From positions 1 to 47,530 of the forward strand of contig CAYXPR010000014.1 in assembly GCA_964467255.1 (NCBI GenBank): a stretch of DNA of 47,530 nt, written 5' to 3'. The notes under the pieces are model-generated. The model worked only from the letters and a program-made list of their open reading frames with translations. It did no database searches and was not told where the DNA came from. The stretch is from CAYXPR01 sp964467255 (lineage in GTDB: Bacteria > Pseudomonadota > Alphaproteobacteria > Rickettsiales > RGZB01). Of the stretch, positions 32,249 to 40,707 are shown piece by piece (the stretch's first letter is position 1; every line of letters begins with the position of its first letter). The position numbers and the translations under genes were made by a program.

Positions 32249-33011
32249 GCCGCCGCGCTCGGCCAACCCCAAAGTCAGGCTCGATGCACTGGTGGTGGCT
32301 CGCGGCCTTGCCGAATCAGAAAGCAAAGCGGCTTCGTTGATTATGGCGGGCGAAGTGTTCAGTGGACAGGCGCGCCTCACCAAGCCCGGTGAACTGGTAA
32401 AGCCAGACATTCCCTTAGAGATAAAATTACGCAAAGGCCACGCATGGGTGTCGCGCGGGGGCTTAAAGCTTGCGCATGGCCTGAAGCACTTTGCCGTGAA
32501 TGTAGAAAAATCCGTGGCGCTGGATATCGGTGCTTCCACAGGCGGCTTTACCGACGTGTTGCTGCATAATGGCGCTGCAAAAGTATATGCGGTGGATGTG
32601 GGTTATGGCGAACTTGCCTGGAAATTACAAAGCGACCCGCGCGTGGTGGTGATGGACCGCACCAATGCTCGCCACCTTACGCGCGAGCTGATTGTTGAGC
32701 CACTAAACATCATTGTGTGCGATGCGAGCTTTACCAGTTTAAAGCAAGTGCTGCCTGCGGGCATGGGGCTGGCGGCAAAAGGCGCAATGCTGATTGCGCT
32801 TATTAAGCCACAATTTGAAGTGCCAAAGCATCAGGTGGGTGAGGGCGGTATTATTACCGATGCAGCCGTGCATGAAGCGGTGTGCCGCGACATTGAAAGC
32901 TTTATCGCTGGCCTGCCAAACTGGCATGTGCTAGGAATTACCGAGAGCCCGATTTTAGGGCAAGAGGGTAACAAAGAATTTTTGATAGCGGCGGATCATA
33001 ATGCTGAATGA
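32226..33011 (+). CDS. tlyA: TlyA-family rRNA 2'-O-methyltransferase
   Basis: 261 residues with a TTG start at 32226 that overlaps ispA by 23 bases; no other start lies near the beginning of the domain. An S4 RNA-binding domain comes first (RLDALVVARGLAESESKAAS, MAGEVFSG). A FtsJ-like methyltransferase follows with the SAM motif VALDIGASTGGFTDVLL, then VYAVDVGYGELAWKL and IALIKPQFEV. TlyA methylates 16S/23S rRNA and is often mis-named hemolysin. It overlaps the next small membrane gene by 11 bases. Confidence 0.92.
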   Translation: MSSAGKSKPPRSANPKVRLDALVVARGLAESESKAASLIMAGEVFSGQARLTKPGELVKPDIPLEIKLRKGHAWVSRGGLKLAHGLKHFAVNVEKSVALDIGASTGGFTDVLLHNGAAKVYAVDVGYGELAWKLQSDPRVVVMDRTNARHLTRELIVEPLNIIVCDASFTSLKQVLPAGMGLAAKGAMLIALIKPQFEVPKHQVGEGGIITDAAVHEAVCRDIESFIAGLPNWHVLGITESPILGQEGNKEFLIAADHNAE

Positions 33012-33426
33012 GTTTTACCAACTGCTGTTTGTGGATAGCTTCTGGGCGGCTTTCACATTCTCAATGGAATCTGAACTGACCATTTATGCCATGCTTGCGT
33101 TTGGCACGTATCCTGTTCTTACCATTTTACCGATTGCGTTTGTTGCCAGCATGTTCGGGCTAACGCTCAACTGGTTTGCAGGCTGGCTTGCGGTCAACAT
33201 TGCCACGTCGCTCAATATGGGTGGCAGCTCCCCCACGTTTGAGCATTTCTGCAAGAACGCGCAACGCTACGGCAAATGGTTGCTGCTGATTAACTGGTTT
33301 GTGCCGTTTGGTAGCCCGATCACGCTGATGGCGGGCCTTGTGCAGATTCGCTTACCGGTTTTTTTGCTGCTCACAGGGCTTAGCCGCGCCGCGTATTACG
33401 CCGCTGCTTTTTACCTGTATCGCTAG
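33001..33426 (+). CDS. Small multipass membrane protein, possibly DedA/VTT-like
   Basis: 141 residues with about four hydrophobic segments. The half after residue 95 reads 'RYGKWLLLINWFVPFGSPIT' then 'LMAGLVQIRLPVFLLLTG', resembling the R-x-(F/L)-x-P...AG pattern of DedA/YqaA-type VTT proteins, but the resemblance is partial. It overlaps the end of tlyA by 11 bases and converges on aroC with two bases between. Role unknown; VTT proteins are linked to lipid movement across membranes. Confidence 0.7.
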   Translation: MLNEFYQLLFVDSFWAAFTFSMESELTIYAMLAFGTYPVLTILPIAFVASMFGLTLNWFAGWLAVNIATSLNMGGSSPTFEHFCKNAQRYGKWLLLINWFVPFGSPITLMAGLVQIRLPVFLLLTGLSRAAYYAAAFYLYR

Positions 33427-33428
33427 AG

Positions 33429-34502
33429 TTATTTACCGCACTGAGCGCGGTGTAGCAGCAGATGGTCTGCCAGCACGCAGGCCAGCATTGCTTCACCCAC
33501 CGGAACAGCGCGGATACCAACGCAAGGGTCGTGCCTGCCTTTGGTGCGCAGTTCAATTTCTTTGCCATTTTTATCAATGGATTTCACCGGCGTGAGGATG
33601 GAGCTTGTTGGCTTCACCGCAAAGCGTACCACGACATCCTGCCCCGTGGAAATGCCGCCCAAGATGCCGCCTGCATTGTTCGAAAGGAATGTAACCTTGC
33701 CTTTTTTGGCGCGCATTTCATCGGCATTTTCTTCGCCGCGCAGGCGTGCTGCTTCCATGCCGGCGCCAATTTCTACACCCTTCACGGCATTAATGCCCAT
33801 CATGGCGCTGGCGATGTCGGCATCCAGCTTGGCATAGAGCGGAGCGCCTAAGCCCACGGGCACACCGCTTGCAACCACTTCTACCACCGCACCGATAGAA
33901 GAACCATCTTTGCGGATGCCGTCTAAATATTTTTCCCACACGGGTACAATTTTTTTGTCGGGCGCGAAGAAAGAATTTTTGCTGGTTTCTTTCCAGTCCC
34001 AGTTCTTGCGGTTGATTTCTTTTTCACCGATTTGCACAAGTGCGCCGCGAATGTTGATGGTCTTGCCGAGGATTTTGCGAGCAATGGCACCGGCGGCGAC
34101 ACGCATCGCGGTCTCGCGTGCGCTGGAGCGCCCGCCGCCGCGGTAATCACGGATGCCGTATTTCTTGAAGTAGGTGTAGTCCGCATGGCCGGGGCGGAAG
34201 CTGTCCTTCACTTCGCCATAGTCTTTACTGCGCTGATCCTGATTATGGATAATAAGGCTGATAGGTGTGCCCGTGGTGACGCCCTCAAACACGCCAGAGA
34301 GAATTTTTACCGTATCCGGCTCTTTGCGCTGCGTGGTATAGCGCGATTGACCGGGCTTGCGTGCATCAAGGTAAGGTTGAATGTCTTTTTCAGAAAGCGG
34401 AATGTTCGGCGGCACGCCGTCCACCACACATCCAATCGCTTCGCCGTGGCTTTCGCCCCAAGTGGTGAATCTGAAAAGGTGGCCAAAGCTGTTGAACGAC
34501 AT
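33429..34502 (-). CDS. aroC: Chorismate synthase
   Basis: 357 residues. The N-terminal signature SFGHLFRFTTWGESHGEAIG is diagnostic, followed by PGQSRYTTQRKEPDTV, SFRPGHADYTYFKKYG and the FMN-binding DYRGGGRSSARETAMRVAAG. The enzyme converts EPSP to chorismate with reduced FMN, the last shikimate step before aromatic amino acids and folate. It begins 14 bases after the end of fabI on the same strand, so the two are probably one transcript. Confidence 0.97.
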   Translation of the reverse strand: MSFNSFGHLFRFTTWGESHGEAIGCVVDGVPPNIPLSEKDIQPYLDARKPGQSRYTTQRKEPDTVKILSGVFEGVTTGTPISLIIHNQDQRSKDYGEVKDSFRPGHADYTYFKKYGIRDYRGGGRSSARETAMRVAAGAIARKILGKTINIRGALVQIGEKEINRKNWDWKETSKNSFFAPDKKIVPVWEKYLDGIRKDGSSIGAVVEVVASGVPVGLGAPLYAKLDADIASAMMGINAVKGVEIGAGMEAARLRGEENADEMRAKKGKVTFLSNNAGGILGGISTGQDVVVRFAVKPTSSILTPVKSIDKNGKEIELRTKGRHDPCVGIRAVPVGEAMLACVLADHLLLHRAQCGK

Positions 34503-34516
34503 TGACCCCTCAAAGT

Positions 34517-35335
34517 TTAAACGGTTGCGATGTCAGGTGCGTCGGGGCACTTCATGCCCACAACGTGATAGCCGCTATCCACATGCAGCACTTCGCCGGT
34601 GACGCCAGAGCCAAGGCTGCTCAGCAGAAACAGTGCGGCTCCGCCAACGTCTTCCAGCGTGGTGTTGCGTTTTAGCGGTGCGTTGTATTCATTCCATTTC
34701 AGGATGTAGCGGAAATCACCAATACCTGCGGCCGCCAAAGTGCGCACAGGGCCGGCGGAAATGGCATTCACGCGGATGTTTTCGGCACCCATGTCTGCAG
34801 CGAGGTAACGCACGCTGGCTTCAAGCGCGGCTTTCGCAACGCCCATCACGTTATAATGCGGCATCACTTTTTCAGCGCCGTAATAGGTGAGGGTGAGCAT
34901 GCTGCCGCCGTCTTTCATCAGCGGTGCGGCGCGTTTGGCAACGGCGGTGAAGGAGTAGCAGGAGATGTTCATCGTCATGCCGAAGTTTGGCGCCGTAGTC
35001 TCAAGGTATTTACCCTTCAACTCGTTCTTGTCGGAAAAAGCAATGGAGTGAACGATGAAATCCAGGCCGCCCCATTTTTTTTCAATCTCCGCGAACGTGG
35101 CATCAATACTGGCTTCGTTGGTAACGTCGCAGTTGAGGATGATGTCAGAGCCGACTTCTTTTGCCAAAGGCTCGACGCGCTTTTGCATCACATCGCCCTG
35201 ATAAGTGAAAGCAAGTTTGGCACCATGCAGGTGCGCGGCATTGGCAATGCCCCATGCGAGTGACTTTTCATTCGCCACACCCATGATAAGCCCACGCTTT
35301 CCTGCGAGGAGCGAACCCTTGGGGAAATTTTCCAT
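34517..35335 (-). CDS. fabI: Enoyl-ACP reductase (NADH), FabI
   Basis: 272 residues. Short-chain dehydrogenase fold of the FabI subgroup: GLIMGVANEKSLAWGIA (NAD binding), then LAFTYQGDVM, and the catalytic Tyr...Tyr-x6-Lys spacing in TYYGAEKVMPHYNVMGVAK. VNAISAGPVRTLAAAGI and VLHVDSGYHVVGM complete the match. It performs the last reduction in each cycle of fatty-acid synthesis and is the usual target class of triclosan. AAGGAG lies just upstream of its start. Confidence 0.96.
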   Translation of the reverse strand: MENFPKGSLLAGKRGLIMGVANEKSLAWGIANAAHLHGAKLAFTYQGDVMQKRVEPLAKEVGSDIILNCDVTNEASIDATFAEIEKKWGGLDFIVHSIAFSDKNELKGKYLETTAPNFGMTMNISCYSFTAVAKRAAPLMKDGGSMLTLTYYGAEKVMPHYNVMGVAKAALEASVRYLAADMGAENIRVNAISAGPVRTLAAAGIGDFRYILKWNEYNAPLKRNTTLEDVGGAALFLLSSLGSGVTGEVLHVDSGYHVVGMKCPDAPDIATV

Positions 35336-35368
35336 AGTAACTCCTTGTAACGCTGTAATTCAGGGATT

Positions 35369-35866
35369 TTAGTTTTCCTGAATCTTCCAGCTGCCATCAG
35401 GCTGGCGGCAGGCTTTGCCGTAACCTTCGACCGGTTTGCCACCGACCTGAATGGTCTGCGTGTACTCGCGGCAGTGCTGGCCTTCCGCCGTCTGATACGT
35501 TTTGGTTGGCGTAAAGGTGCCGCTGTTGCCGCTATCGGGGTTTACCCATGTAGAGGTTGAGCCAGTCTTGGAGCTTTCCATCGCGCGCTGCGCCGTGTTG
35601 TTGTAGTAGGCCATGTCGGCCTTATCGAGCGATGCGCCGACTTCATTACCAATGTATGCACCAAGCAGCGTGCCAGCTGCAATGGCAGCAACGTTGCCTT
35701 TGCCCTTACCGAGCGTAGAGCCAGCCAATGCGCCACCGATGGCACCAGCGACTGTGCCAACTTCTGCCTTCTTAACACCACCATCGCGGCCACCGTCCTG
35801 CGAACAGGCTGCGGTGAAGAGCAGAGAAGCAATAATTGCGGAGCTGATAACATTCTTGGTGCGCAT
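35369..35866 (-). CDS. Glycine-zipper lipoprotein, 17-kDa surface antigen-like
   Basis: About 165 residues from ATG 35866 (AAAGG at 8 bases); a frame extending to 35899 lacks support. The signal peptide ends in lipobox LFTAAC, predicting a lipoprotein. A glycine-zipper pair follows (GTVAGAIGGALAGSTLGKGK, AIAAGTLLGAYIGNEVGASL), then a YYNNTAQRAMES linker. The C-terminal part, GQHCREYTQTIQVGGKPVEG with a second Cys in YGKACRQPDGSWKI, is the pattern of the rickettsial 17-kDa antigen family. Probably outer-membrane anchored; its exact role is unknown. Confidence 0.88.
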   Translation of the reverse strand: MRTKNVISSAIIASLLFTAACSQDGGRDGGVKKAEVGTVAGAIGGALAGSTLGKGKGNVAAIAAGTLLGAYIGNEVGASLDKADMAYYNNTAQRAMESSKTGSTSTWVNPDSGNSGTFTPTKTYQTAEGQHCREYTQTIQVGGKPVEGYGKACRQPDGSWKIQEN

Positions 35867-36007
35867 ACGGTAACCTTTGTGTGGGTTGGATTGCATCATT
35901 TACAAAAAGCCCTAAGCGGGCTGAAAAACTTCACTGCGTTCATACCAAATTGCCGGGTCTAGTTCAAAGGAAAAAAGAAACTATCAGGCGTTGGCGCGAA
36001 TGGTGGG

Positions 36008-37195
36008 CTATTTAAGCGCCTGTGCAAAGTCTTCCAGCAGGTCGTTACTATCCTCAAGGCCAACAGAAAGTCGCAACAACCCCTCTGTAATTCCAAGGGA
36101 TTTTTGCTCTTTTGGGGCAATGTTGGAATGGGTGGTGCTGGCCGGATGGGTAATCAGGCTTTTGGCATCTCCCAAATTATTAGAGATATCCACCACCTTC
36201 AGCTTATTCATCATACGGAAAGCCGCTTTTTTTCCACCTTTAACCTCAATCGCAATCATGGCGCCGCCGTGGTCCATTTGCTTTTTGGCTAAGGCGTATT
36301 GCGGGAAGGAAGGTAGGCCGGGATAGAGCACTTTCGAGATTTTTGGGTGCTTATCAAAGAATTTTGCCAGCGTTTCTGCATTCCGGCAGTGGCGCTCCAT
36401 GCGGATATCCAGCGTTTCAAGGCCCTTTAAAATCACCCATGCGTTAAATGGGCTTAAGGCAGGGCCGGTGTGGCGGTGGAAGGGTAGCAGGGTTTCAGTG
36501 ATGAATTTTTCACTTCCGAGCACAGCGCCTCCTAAGGTGCGCCCCTGGCCGTCAATATGCTTGGTCGTGGAATACACCACCACGTCTGCGCCCAGCTTCA
36601 GCGGGTGCTGAAGTATGGGTGAAGCAAAGATGTTATCTACAATAAAGCGTACCTTGTGCTTTTTGCACAGTGCGCCCACGGCGGCAATATCCACCAGCGC
36701 GAGGGTGGGGTTTGCCGGTGTTTCAATGAACACATGCGTCGTGTTCTTTTTAAACGCATTTTTCCATGCACTCACATCGCCGCCATCCACCAGCGTCACT
36801 TCCACACCAAGGCGCGGCAGGATTTCGGTGACAATGTAATAGCACGAGCCAAATAGCACGCGGTTGGCAATCAGGTGGTCGCCGGGGCGAATGTCGCACA
36901 TGATGGAGGCAAACACGGCGGCCATGCCGCTCGCCATTACGCAGCATTTTTCTGCGCCTTCTAGTAGTGCTAGGCGCTTTTCCAGCATGTCGAGCGTGGG
37001 GTTTAAGTAACGTGAGTATACATAACCCGGAGCTTTGCCGTTGAAGCGGCTTTCGGCCGTTTCGGCGCTGTCGTAACAAAAGCCGGAGTTAAGAAAAATG
37101 GCCTCACTCGTTTCACCAAAATTTGAGCGCAATGTGCCGCCGCGCACCAATTTGGTGGAGGTACGCCATTTTTTTGTATCGGTCTTTTTGCCCAT
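36008..37195 (-). CDS. metZ: O-succinylhomoserine sulfhydrylase (PLP enzyme)
   Basis: 395 residues of the Cys/Met-metabolism PLP family. GYVYSRYLNPTLDMLEKRLA, EKCCVMASGMAAVFASIM and the PLP-lysine region VVYSTTKHIDGQGRTLGGAV (Lys212) are the subgroup-typical motifs; KHIDGQGR is usual in MetZ. SLITHPASTTHSNIAPKEQK near the end also fits. It forms homocysteine from O-succinylhomoserine and sulfide. A related O-acetylhomoserine enzyme or cystathionine synthase is possible. Divergent from the membrane-protein gene at 37316. Confidence 0.88.
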   Translation of the reverse strand: MGKKTDTKKWRTSTKLVRGGTLRSNFGETSEAIFLNSGFCYDSAETAESRFNGKAPGYVYSRYLNPTLDMLEKRLALLEGAEKCCVMASGMAAVFASIMCDIRPGDHLIANRVLFGSCYYIVTEILPRLGVEVTLVDGGDVSAWKNAFKKNTTHVFIETPANPTLALVDIAAVGALCKKHKVRFIVDNIFASPILQHPLKLGADVVVYSTTKHIDGQGRTLGGAVLGSEKFITETLLPFHRHTGPALSPFNAWVILKGLETLDIRMERHCRNAETLAKFFDKHPKISKVLYPGLPSFPQYALAKKQMDHGGAMIAIEVKGGKKAAFRMMNKLKVVDISNNLGDAKSLITHPASTTHSNIAPKEQKSLGITEGLLRLSVGLEDSNDLLEDFAQALK

Positions 37196-37315
37196 TAGCA
37201 GCTCGTATGTGAAGTGAGATTTTTACAAAAGAGGAGCACAAAATAGGCAAAAAAAGAGATTTTGTCCAAAGGTAATTCTAGGCATCGGCCAGTTGTTTAT
37301 AGTATTCTTTGCTGC

Positions 37316-38728
37316 GTGATAAAAAAACGCAAGACCGCTAAAAAAGCGAAACCGAGGCACCAGCGTTACCTGATATGGGTATTTTTTGCCCTGTGTGTGG
37401 CGCGTTTCTTCGTCCCATTTTTTTTCCACCCGATGGAAAGCATGCGATCAGACATGCAAACGCTGTGGGACTGTGCCGGAAGATTTATGGCGCCGGGGTA
37501 CTTTTGCGCCATGCTGCCCAAGCTGTTCCTGTTTTATCTGTATCTGCAGCAACAGATTATGAGCATCCTGCCGTATGAGATAGGTTTTGTTTTTCTTTCT
37601 GTTATGGCAGGCACGCTATGTGCCGTATTACCAGCAACATGGTATTTGGCGGCTAAAGAGTTGCTGCCCAAAACATGGGCGCTTGGTGTAGGCATTGTAA
37701 TTGCGGTGACCCCGTCGCTGTATGCGGCGTATGCTTATTTTTTAAGCGAAACACTTCTGTTGGTGCTGATGGGAGCGGCCTTTTGGCTGACACTGCGCGC
37801 CATCCGGCTTGGCACGCCGGGCGCTTTTGCTTTAGCAGTTGCTTTGTGGATGCTTGCATTACTGGGAAAACAGACAGTGTTGCCGTTAGCGATTGGTGCA
37901 TTGGCGTATGCATGGATAAAACAACCCACTCTTCAGCGGATGAAGTCGGCTCTTTTTGCGCTATGCGTGGTGGCAGTCTTCATGGTTCCAGCAGGCCTGC
38001 ACAGCTATTCGGCCTTTGGGAAATTTGCGCCATTGCGTTATGGCGGTTCAGCAAAGCTCTACCGCCTTTCTGACACCGTTGGGTATGGTTATAAAATATC
38101 CACGGGTGCAACATTCCGCTCGGCTTCAGGTTCCATGCAGCGCAACCCATTCGCGCCATTCGGCGTATATCGTTCATGGCGTAAGCATGGTGTTAGTGAG
38201 TTTTATATCGATGCCAAAAATCCAAATACGTGGGAAGAAAATATCGCCCGACTCAAAGAAAAACACACATTGCGGCATGCGTTACTCGATACAAAAGACA
38301 CGATTGTGTATCTGTTTTTCAGTCCGAGCTGGCCGGATGATAATGATAAAAACTGGCTGAACGGTTCTAGCTATCACGCGCGGTGGATGTGGGCGCCGCT
38401 GCTGTTGTTGGTGCTTTTCAGCGCGCCGGTTAGAAGGCTGGATGAAAAAGCAGCTTTCATTCTCACCTGCACTTTCGGAATGGTTCTTTTGCTCATGTTC
38501 CAGCAATCGGCGGTGATGGAAGGTCGTTACCGCAAGCCAACTGAGCCACTGCTACTTGTTTCAGCAGTTCTTTTGCTCCGCAGTTGGGTGGCGACGCGGC
38601 CGAAAAAACGCATGGCGGTGCCAGCCTTTATTTACCACGTGATTCTGCGCGCATACTGGCAGCAGTGCATCAGCTTCTGGCACGCATTAAAAAAAGCAAC
38701 GTTCAAACTGAAAGCATGCTTGATTTAA
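37316..38728 (+). CDS. Multipass membrane protein, GT-C glycosyltransferase-like
   Basis: About 470 residues from GTG 37316, which begins a basic MIKKRKTAKKAKPRHQR before the first membrane segment; a TTG start at 37262 would add 18 unremarkable residues, and neither has a good ribosome site. About ten hydrophobic segments follow. The layout, with a long loop after the first helix (HPMESMRSDMQTLWDCAGRF) and a soluble segment at about 240-345, resembles the GT-C/PMT-type glycosyltransferases that use lipid-linked sugars. No decisive motif is seen. It is not obviously connected to the nuo operon that starts 50 bases later. Confidence 0.7.
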   Translation: MIKKRKTAKKAKPRHQRYLIWVFFALCVARFFVPFFFHPMESMRSDMQTLWDCAGRFMAPGYFCAMLPKLFLFYLYLQQQIMSILPYEIGFVFLSVMAGTLCAVLPATWYLAAKELLPKTWALGVGIVIAVTPSLYAAYAYFLSETLLLVLMGAAFWLTLRAIRLGTPGAFALAVALWMLALLGKQTVLPLAIGALAYAWIKQPTLQRMKSALFALCVVAVFMVPAGLHSYSAFGKFAPLRYGGSAKLYRLSDTVGYGYKISTGATFRSASGSMQRNPFAPFGVYRSWRKHGVSEFYIDAKNPNTWEENIARLKEKHTLRHALLDTKDTIVYLFFSPSWPDDNDKNWLNGSSYHARWMWAPLLLLVLFSAPVRRLDEKAAFILTCTFGMVLLLMFQQSAVMEGRYRKPTEPLLLVSAVLLLRSWVATRPKKRMAVPAFIYHVILRAYWQQCISFWHALKKATFKLKACLI

Positions 38729-38778
38729 CAGAGGAAGTTCGTTAGAAGTGTCCCCATCCGAAAGAGGCTATTTCAGGG

Positions 38779-39147
38779 ATGATTGAACACGCACTAGTAG
38801 AATATCTTCCGATTGTGATTTTCCTTGGCATTGCGGTTGTGCTTGCCACGGTCATGATAGTCATCCCCTTCGTTATCGCTCTTAAAAAGCCTGATACGGA
38901 AAAAAACTCGGCATATGAATGCGGGTTTGACCCCTTCAGCGATGCACGCGGCAAGTTTGATGTACGCTTTTACCTCGTTTCCATTCTCTTCATTATCTTT
39001 GATCTTGAAATCGCCTTTCTGTTTCCGTGGGCCATCAGCCTTGAGAAAGTTGGCATCTTCGGTTTCTGGTCGATGATGATTTTCCTTGCCGTTCTCACCA
39101 TCGGCTTCATCTATGAATGGAAGAAGGGGGCGCTGGAATGGGAGTAG
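38779..39147 (+). CDS. nuoA: NADH-quinone oxidoreductase subunit A
   Basis: 122 residues with three membrane helices. The family block KNSAYECGFDPFSDARGKFD and FYLVSILFIIFDLEIAFLFP is unmistakable. NuoA belongs to the membrane arm next to the quinone site of complex I. It is the first gene of the nuo operon; its end overlaps nuoB by 10 bases. Confidence 0.97.
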   Translation: MIEHALVEYLPIVIFLGIAVVLATVMIVIPFVIALKKPDTEKNSAYECGFDPFSDARGKFDVRFYLVSILFIIFDLEIAFLFPWAISLEKVGIFGFWSMMIFLAVLTIGFIYEWKKGALEWE

Positions 39148-39707
39148 TCTTCGGCAAAAATGCGGGCCTGCCCAAGCAGCTTTTAAGCCCTGCAGACCTC
39201 ACGAACCCTGATGATGTGGTGAAGTTGGTTTCCGGCGAGCTGACGGATAAAGGCTTTGTGGTCGCAAAACTCGACAATCTGGTGAACTGGGCGCGTACTG
39301 GCTCGCTATGGCCGATGACGTTTGGCCTTGCCTGCTGCGCGGTAGAAATGATGCAAGCCGCAGCCAGTCGTTATGACATGGATCGCTTCGGCATGTTGTT
39401 CCGCCCTAGCCCCCGCCAGTCTGACGTAATGATTGTTGCTGGCACACTTACTAACAAAATGGCGCCTGCGCTGCGTAAAGTGTATGACCAGATGGCCGAA
39501 CCGCGTTATGTGATTTCCATGGGTAGCTGTGCCAATGGTGGCGGTTACTACCATTACTCTTATTCTGTGGTGCGTGGGTGCGACCGCGTGGTGCCGGTAG
39601 ATGTATATGTGCCCGGCTGCCCGCCCACAGCTGAGGCGCTACTGTATGGGGTGCTGCAGCTGCAGAAAAAAATCCGCCGCACTGGCACTGTGATTCAGAG
39701 GGGTTAA
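39138..39707 (+). CDS. nuoB: NADH-quinone oxidoreductase subunit B
   Basis: 189 residues from ATG 39138, overlapping nuoA; a longer frame to 39117 lies inside nuoA. It carries the N2 4Fe-4S ligands Cys66, Cys67, Cys131 and Cys161 (FGLACCAVEMM, MGSCANGGGYY, YVPGCPPTAEAL). N2 passes electrons to quinone. The stop overlaps the ATG of the EF-hand gene. Confidence 0.97.
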   Translation: MGVVFGKNAGLPKQLLSPADLTNPDDVVKLVSGELTDKGFVVAKLDNLVNWARTGSLWPMTFGLACCAVEMMQAAASRYDMDRFGMLFRPSPRQSDVMIVAGTLTNKMAPALRKVYDQMAEPRYVISMGSCANGGGYYHYSYSVVRGCDRVVPVDVYVPGCPPTAEALLYGVLQLQKKIRRTGTVIQRG

Positions 39708-40090
39708 TGAAAACATACCTCGCGGCAGTAATGGCACTTACGGTTTTGGTTTTCGCAAGCCCTTCAGAGGCATGCATTCCCAAACCACCGGAAGAAAAAG
39801 TAAAAGAGCTGGATAAAGATGGCGATAAGAAAGTGTCGTTCGCCGAATATGAGCAGTCATGGATTAAGCTCCGTGAGGCCGAACTAAAGATGCTCGATAG
39901 GGACAGGGAATTTTCCACCAAATATGAAGTGGGTTACGATTACGAAAAGCAAAAGAAACACATTGAAGAGCTACGTAGCACCGAGGGTGCGCGCGAAGTG
40001 TTTAACTCACTCGATAAAAACAAAGACGGCTTTATCACGGCGGATGAATTTAAGTCCGACAGCGAAGCCAACTTGCAGAAGGGGTGCTAG
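39707..40090 (+). CDS. Exported EF-hand protein inside the nuo operon
   Basis: 127 residues. A signal peptide (YLAAVMALTVLVFASPSEA) is followed by Cys23; the sequence before this Cys is not a standard lipobox, so cleavage by signal peptidase I is more likely. Two EF-hand loops have full calcium ligation patterns: Asp36-x-Asp38-x-Asp40 to Glu47 (DKDGDKKVSFAE) and Asp103-x-Asn105-x-Asp107 to Glu114 (DKNKDGFITADE). A charged helical spacer lies between. A second Cys is the last residue (127). The start overlaps the nuoB stop and its end nearly meets nuoC, so it is fully embedded in the operon. Not a known complex I subunit to me; calcium binding outside the cytoplasm is predicted, a role in complex I is speculative. 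Confidence 0.87.
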   Translation: MKTYLAAVMALTVLVFASPSEACIPKPPEEKVKELDKDGDKKVSFAEYEQSWIKLREAELKMLDRDREFSTKYEVGYDYEKQKKHIEELRSTEGAREVFNSLDKNKDGFITADEFKSDSEANLQKGC

Positions 40091-40092
40091 GA

Positions 40093-40707
40093 ATGGCGGA
40101 AATTCTCCCCGTTGTGTTTGAGTACATCGCTGCCGAGCTGAAAAAGCAAGCGGGCGCAGATGCCGTGCTGAATAAAGATTTGATTACCATCACCACAGAA
40201 GCTAAACACCTGCACCGCGTGTTGGGTTTTTTAAAAGAAAATGGTCGCTGTGTGTTCAAGCAGTTGATTGATGTGTTCGCGGTGGATTATCCGCAGCGCG
40301 AAGCACGTTTTGAAGTGAATTATAATCTGCTCAGCCTGAAGTCAAATATCCGTGCGGTGGTAAAAGTGCAGGTGGATGAGTCGCAGCCTGTACCTTCGGT
40401 GGTGAATCTGTTTTCAGCTGCGGGGTGGTTTGAGCGCGAGGCGTGGGACATGTATGGCGTGCGCTTTGAGGGCAACCCAGACCTGCGCCGTATCCTGACG
40501 GATTACGGCTTTGAAGGCCATCCGTTGCGTAAAGATTTCCCGCTCACGGGTTATAAAGAAGTGCGCTATGACATTGAGAAAAAGCGCGTGGTGTACGAGC
40601 CCGTTACATTGCAGCAGGAATTCCGCAACTTCGATTTCCTTTCCCCGTGGGAGGGTTCTGACTACACCCTGCCGGGCGATGAAAAAGCCACCAAGGAGGT
40701 TAAATAA
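40093..40707 (+). CDS. nuoC: NADH-quinone oxidoreductase subunit C
   Basis: About 204 residues from ATG 40093. The 30-kDa subunit pattern is clear: QLIDVFAVDYPQREARFEVN, AGWFEREAWDMYGVRFEGNP and DLRRILTDYGFEGHPLRKDF. It lies in the hydrophilic connecting module next to NuoB and NuoD and is separate from nuoD here, not fused. Its stop TAA shares its last A with the nuoD ATG. Confidence 0.97.
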   Translation: MAEILPVVFEYIAAELKKQAGADAVLNKDLITITTEAKHLHRVLGFLKENGRCVFKQLIDVFAVDYPQREARFEVNYNLLSLKSNIRAVVKVQVDESQPVPSVVNLFSAAGWFEREAWDMYGVRFEGNPDLRRILTDYGFEGHPLRKDFPLTGYKEVRYDIEKKRVVYEPVTLQQEFRNFDFLSPWEGSDYTLPGDEKATKEVK

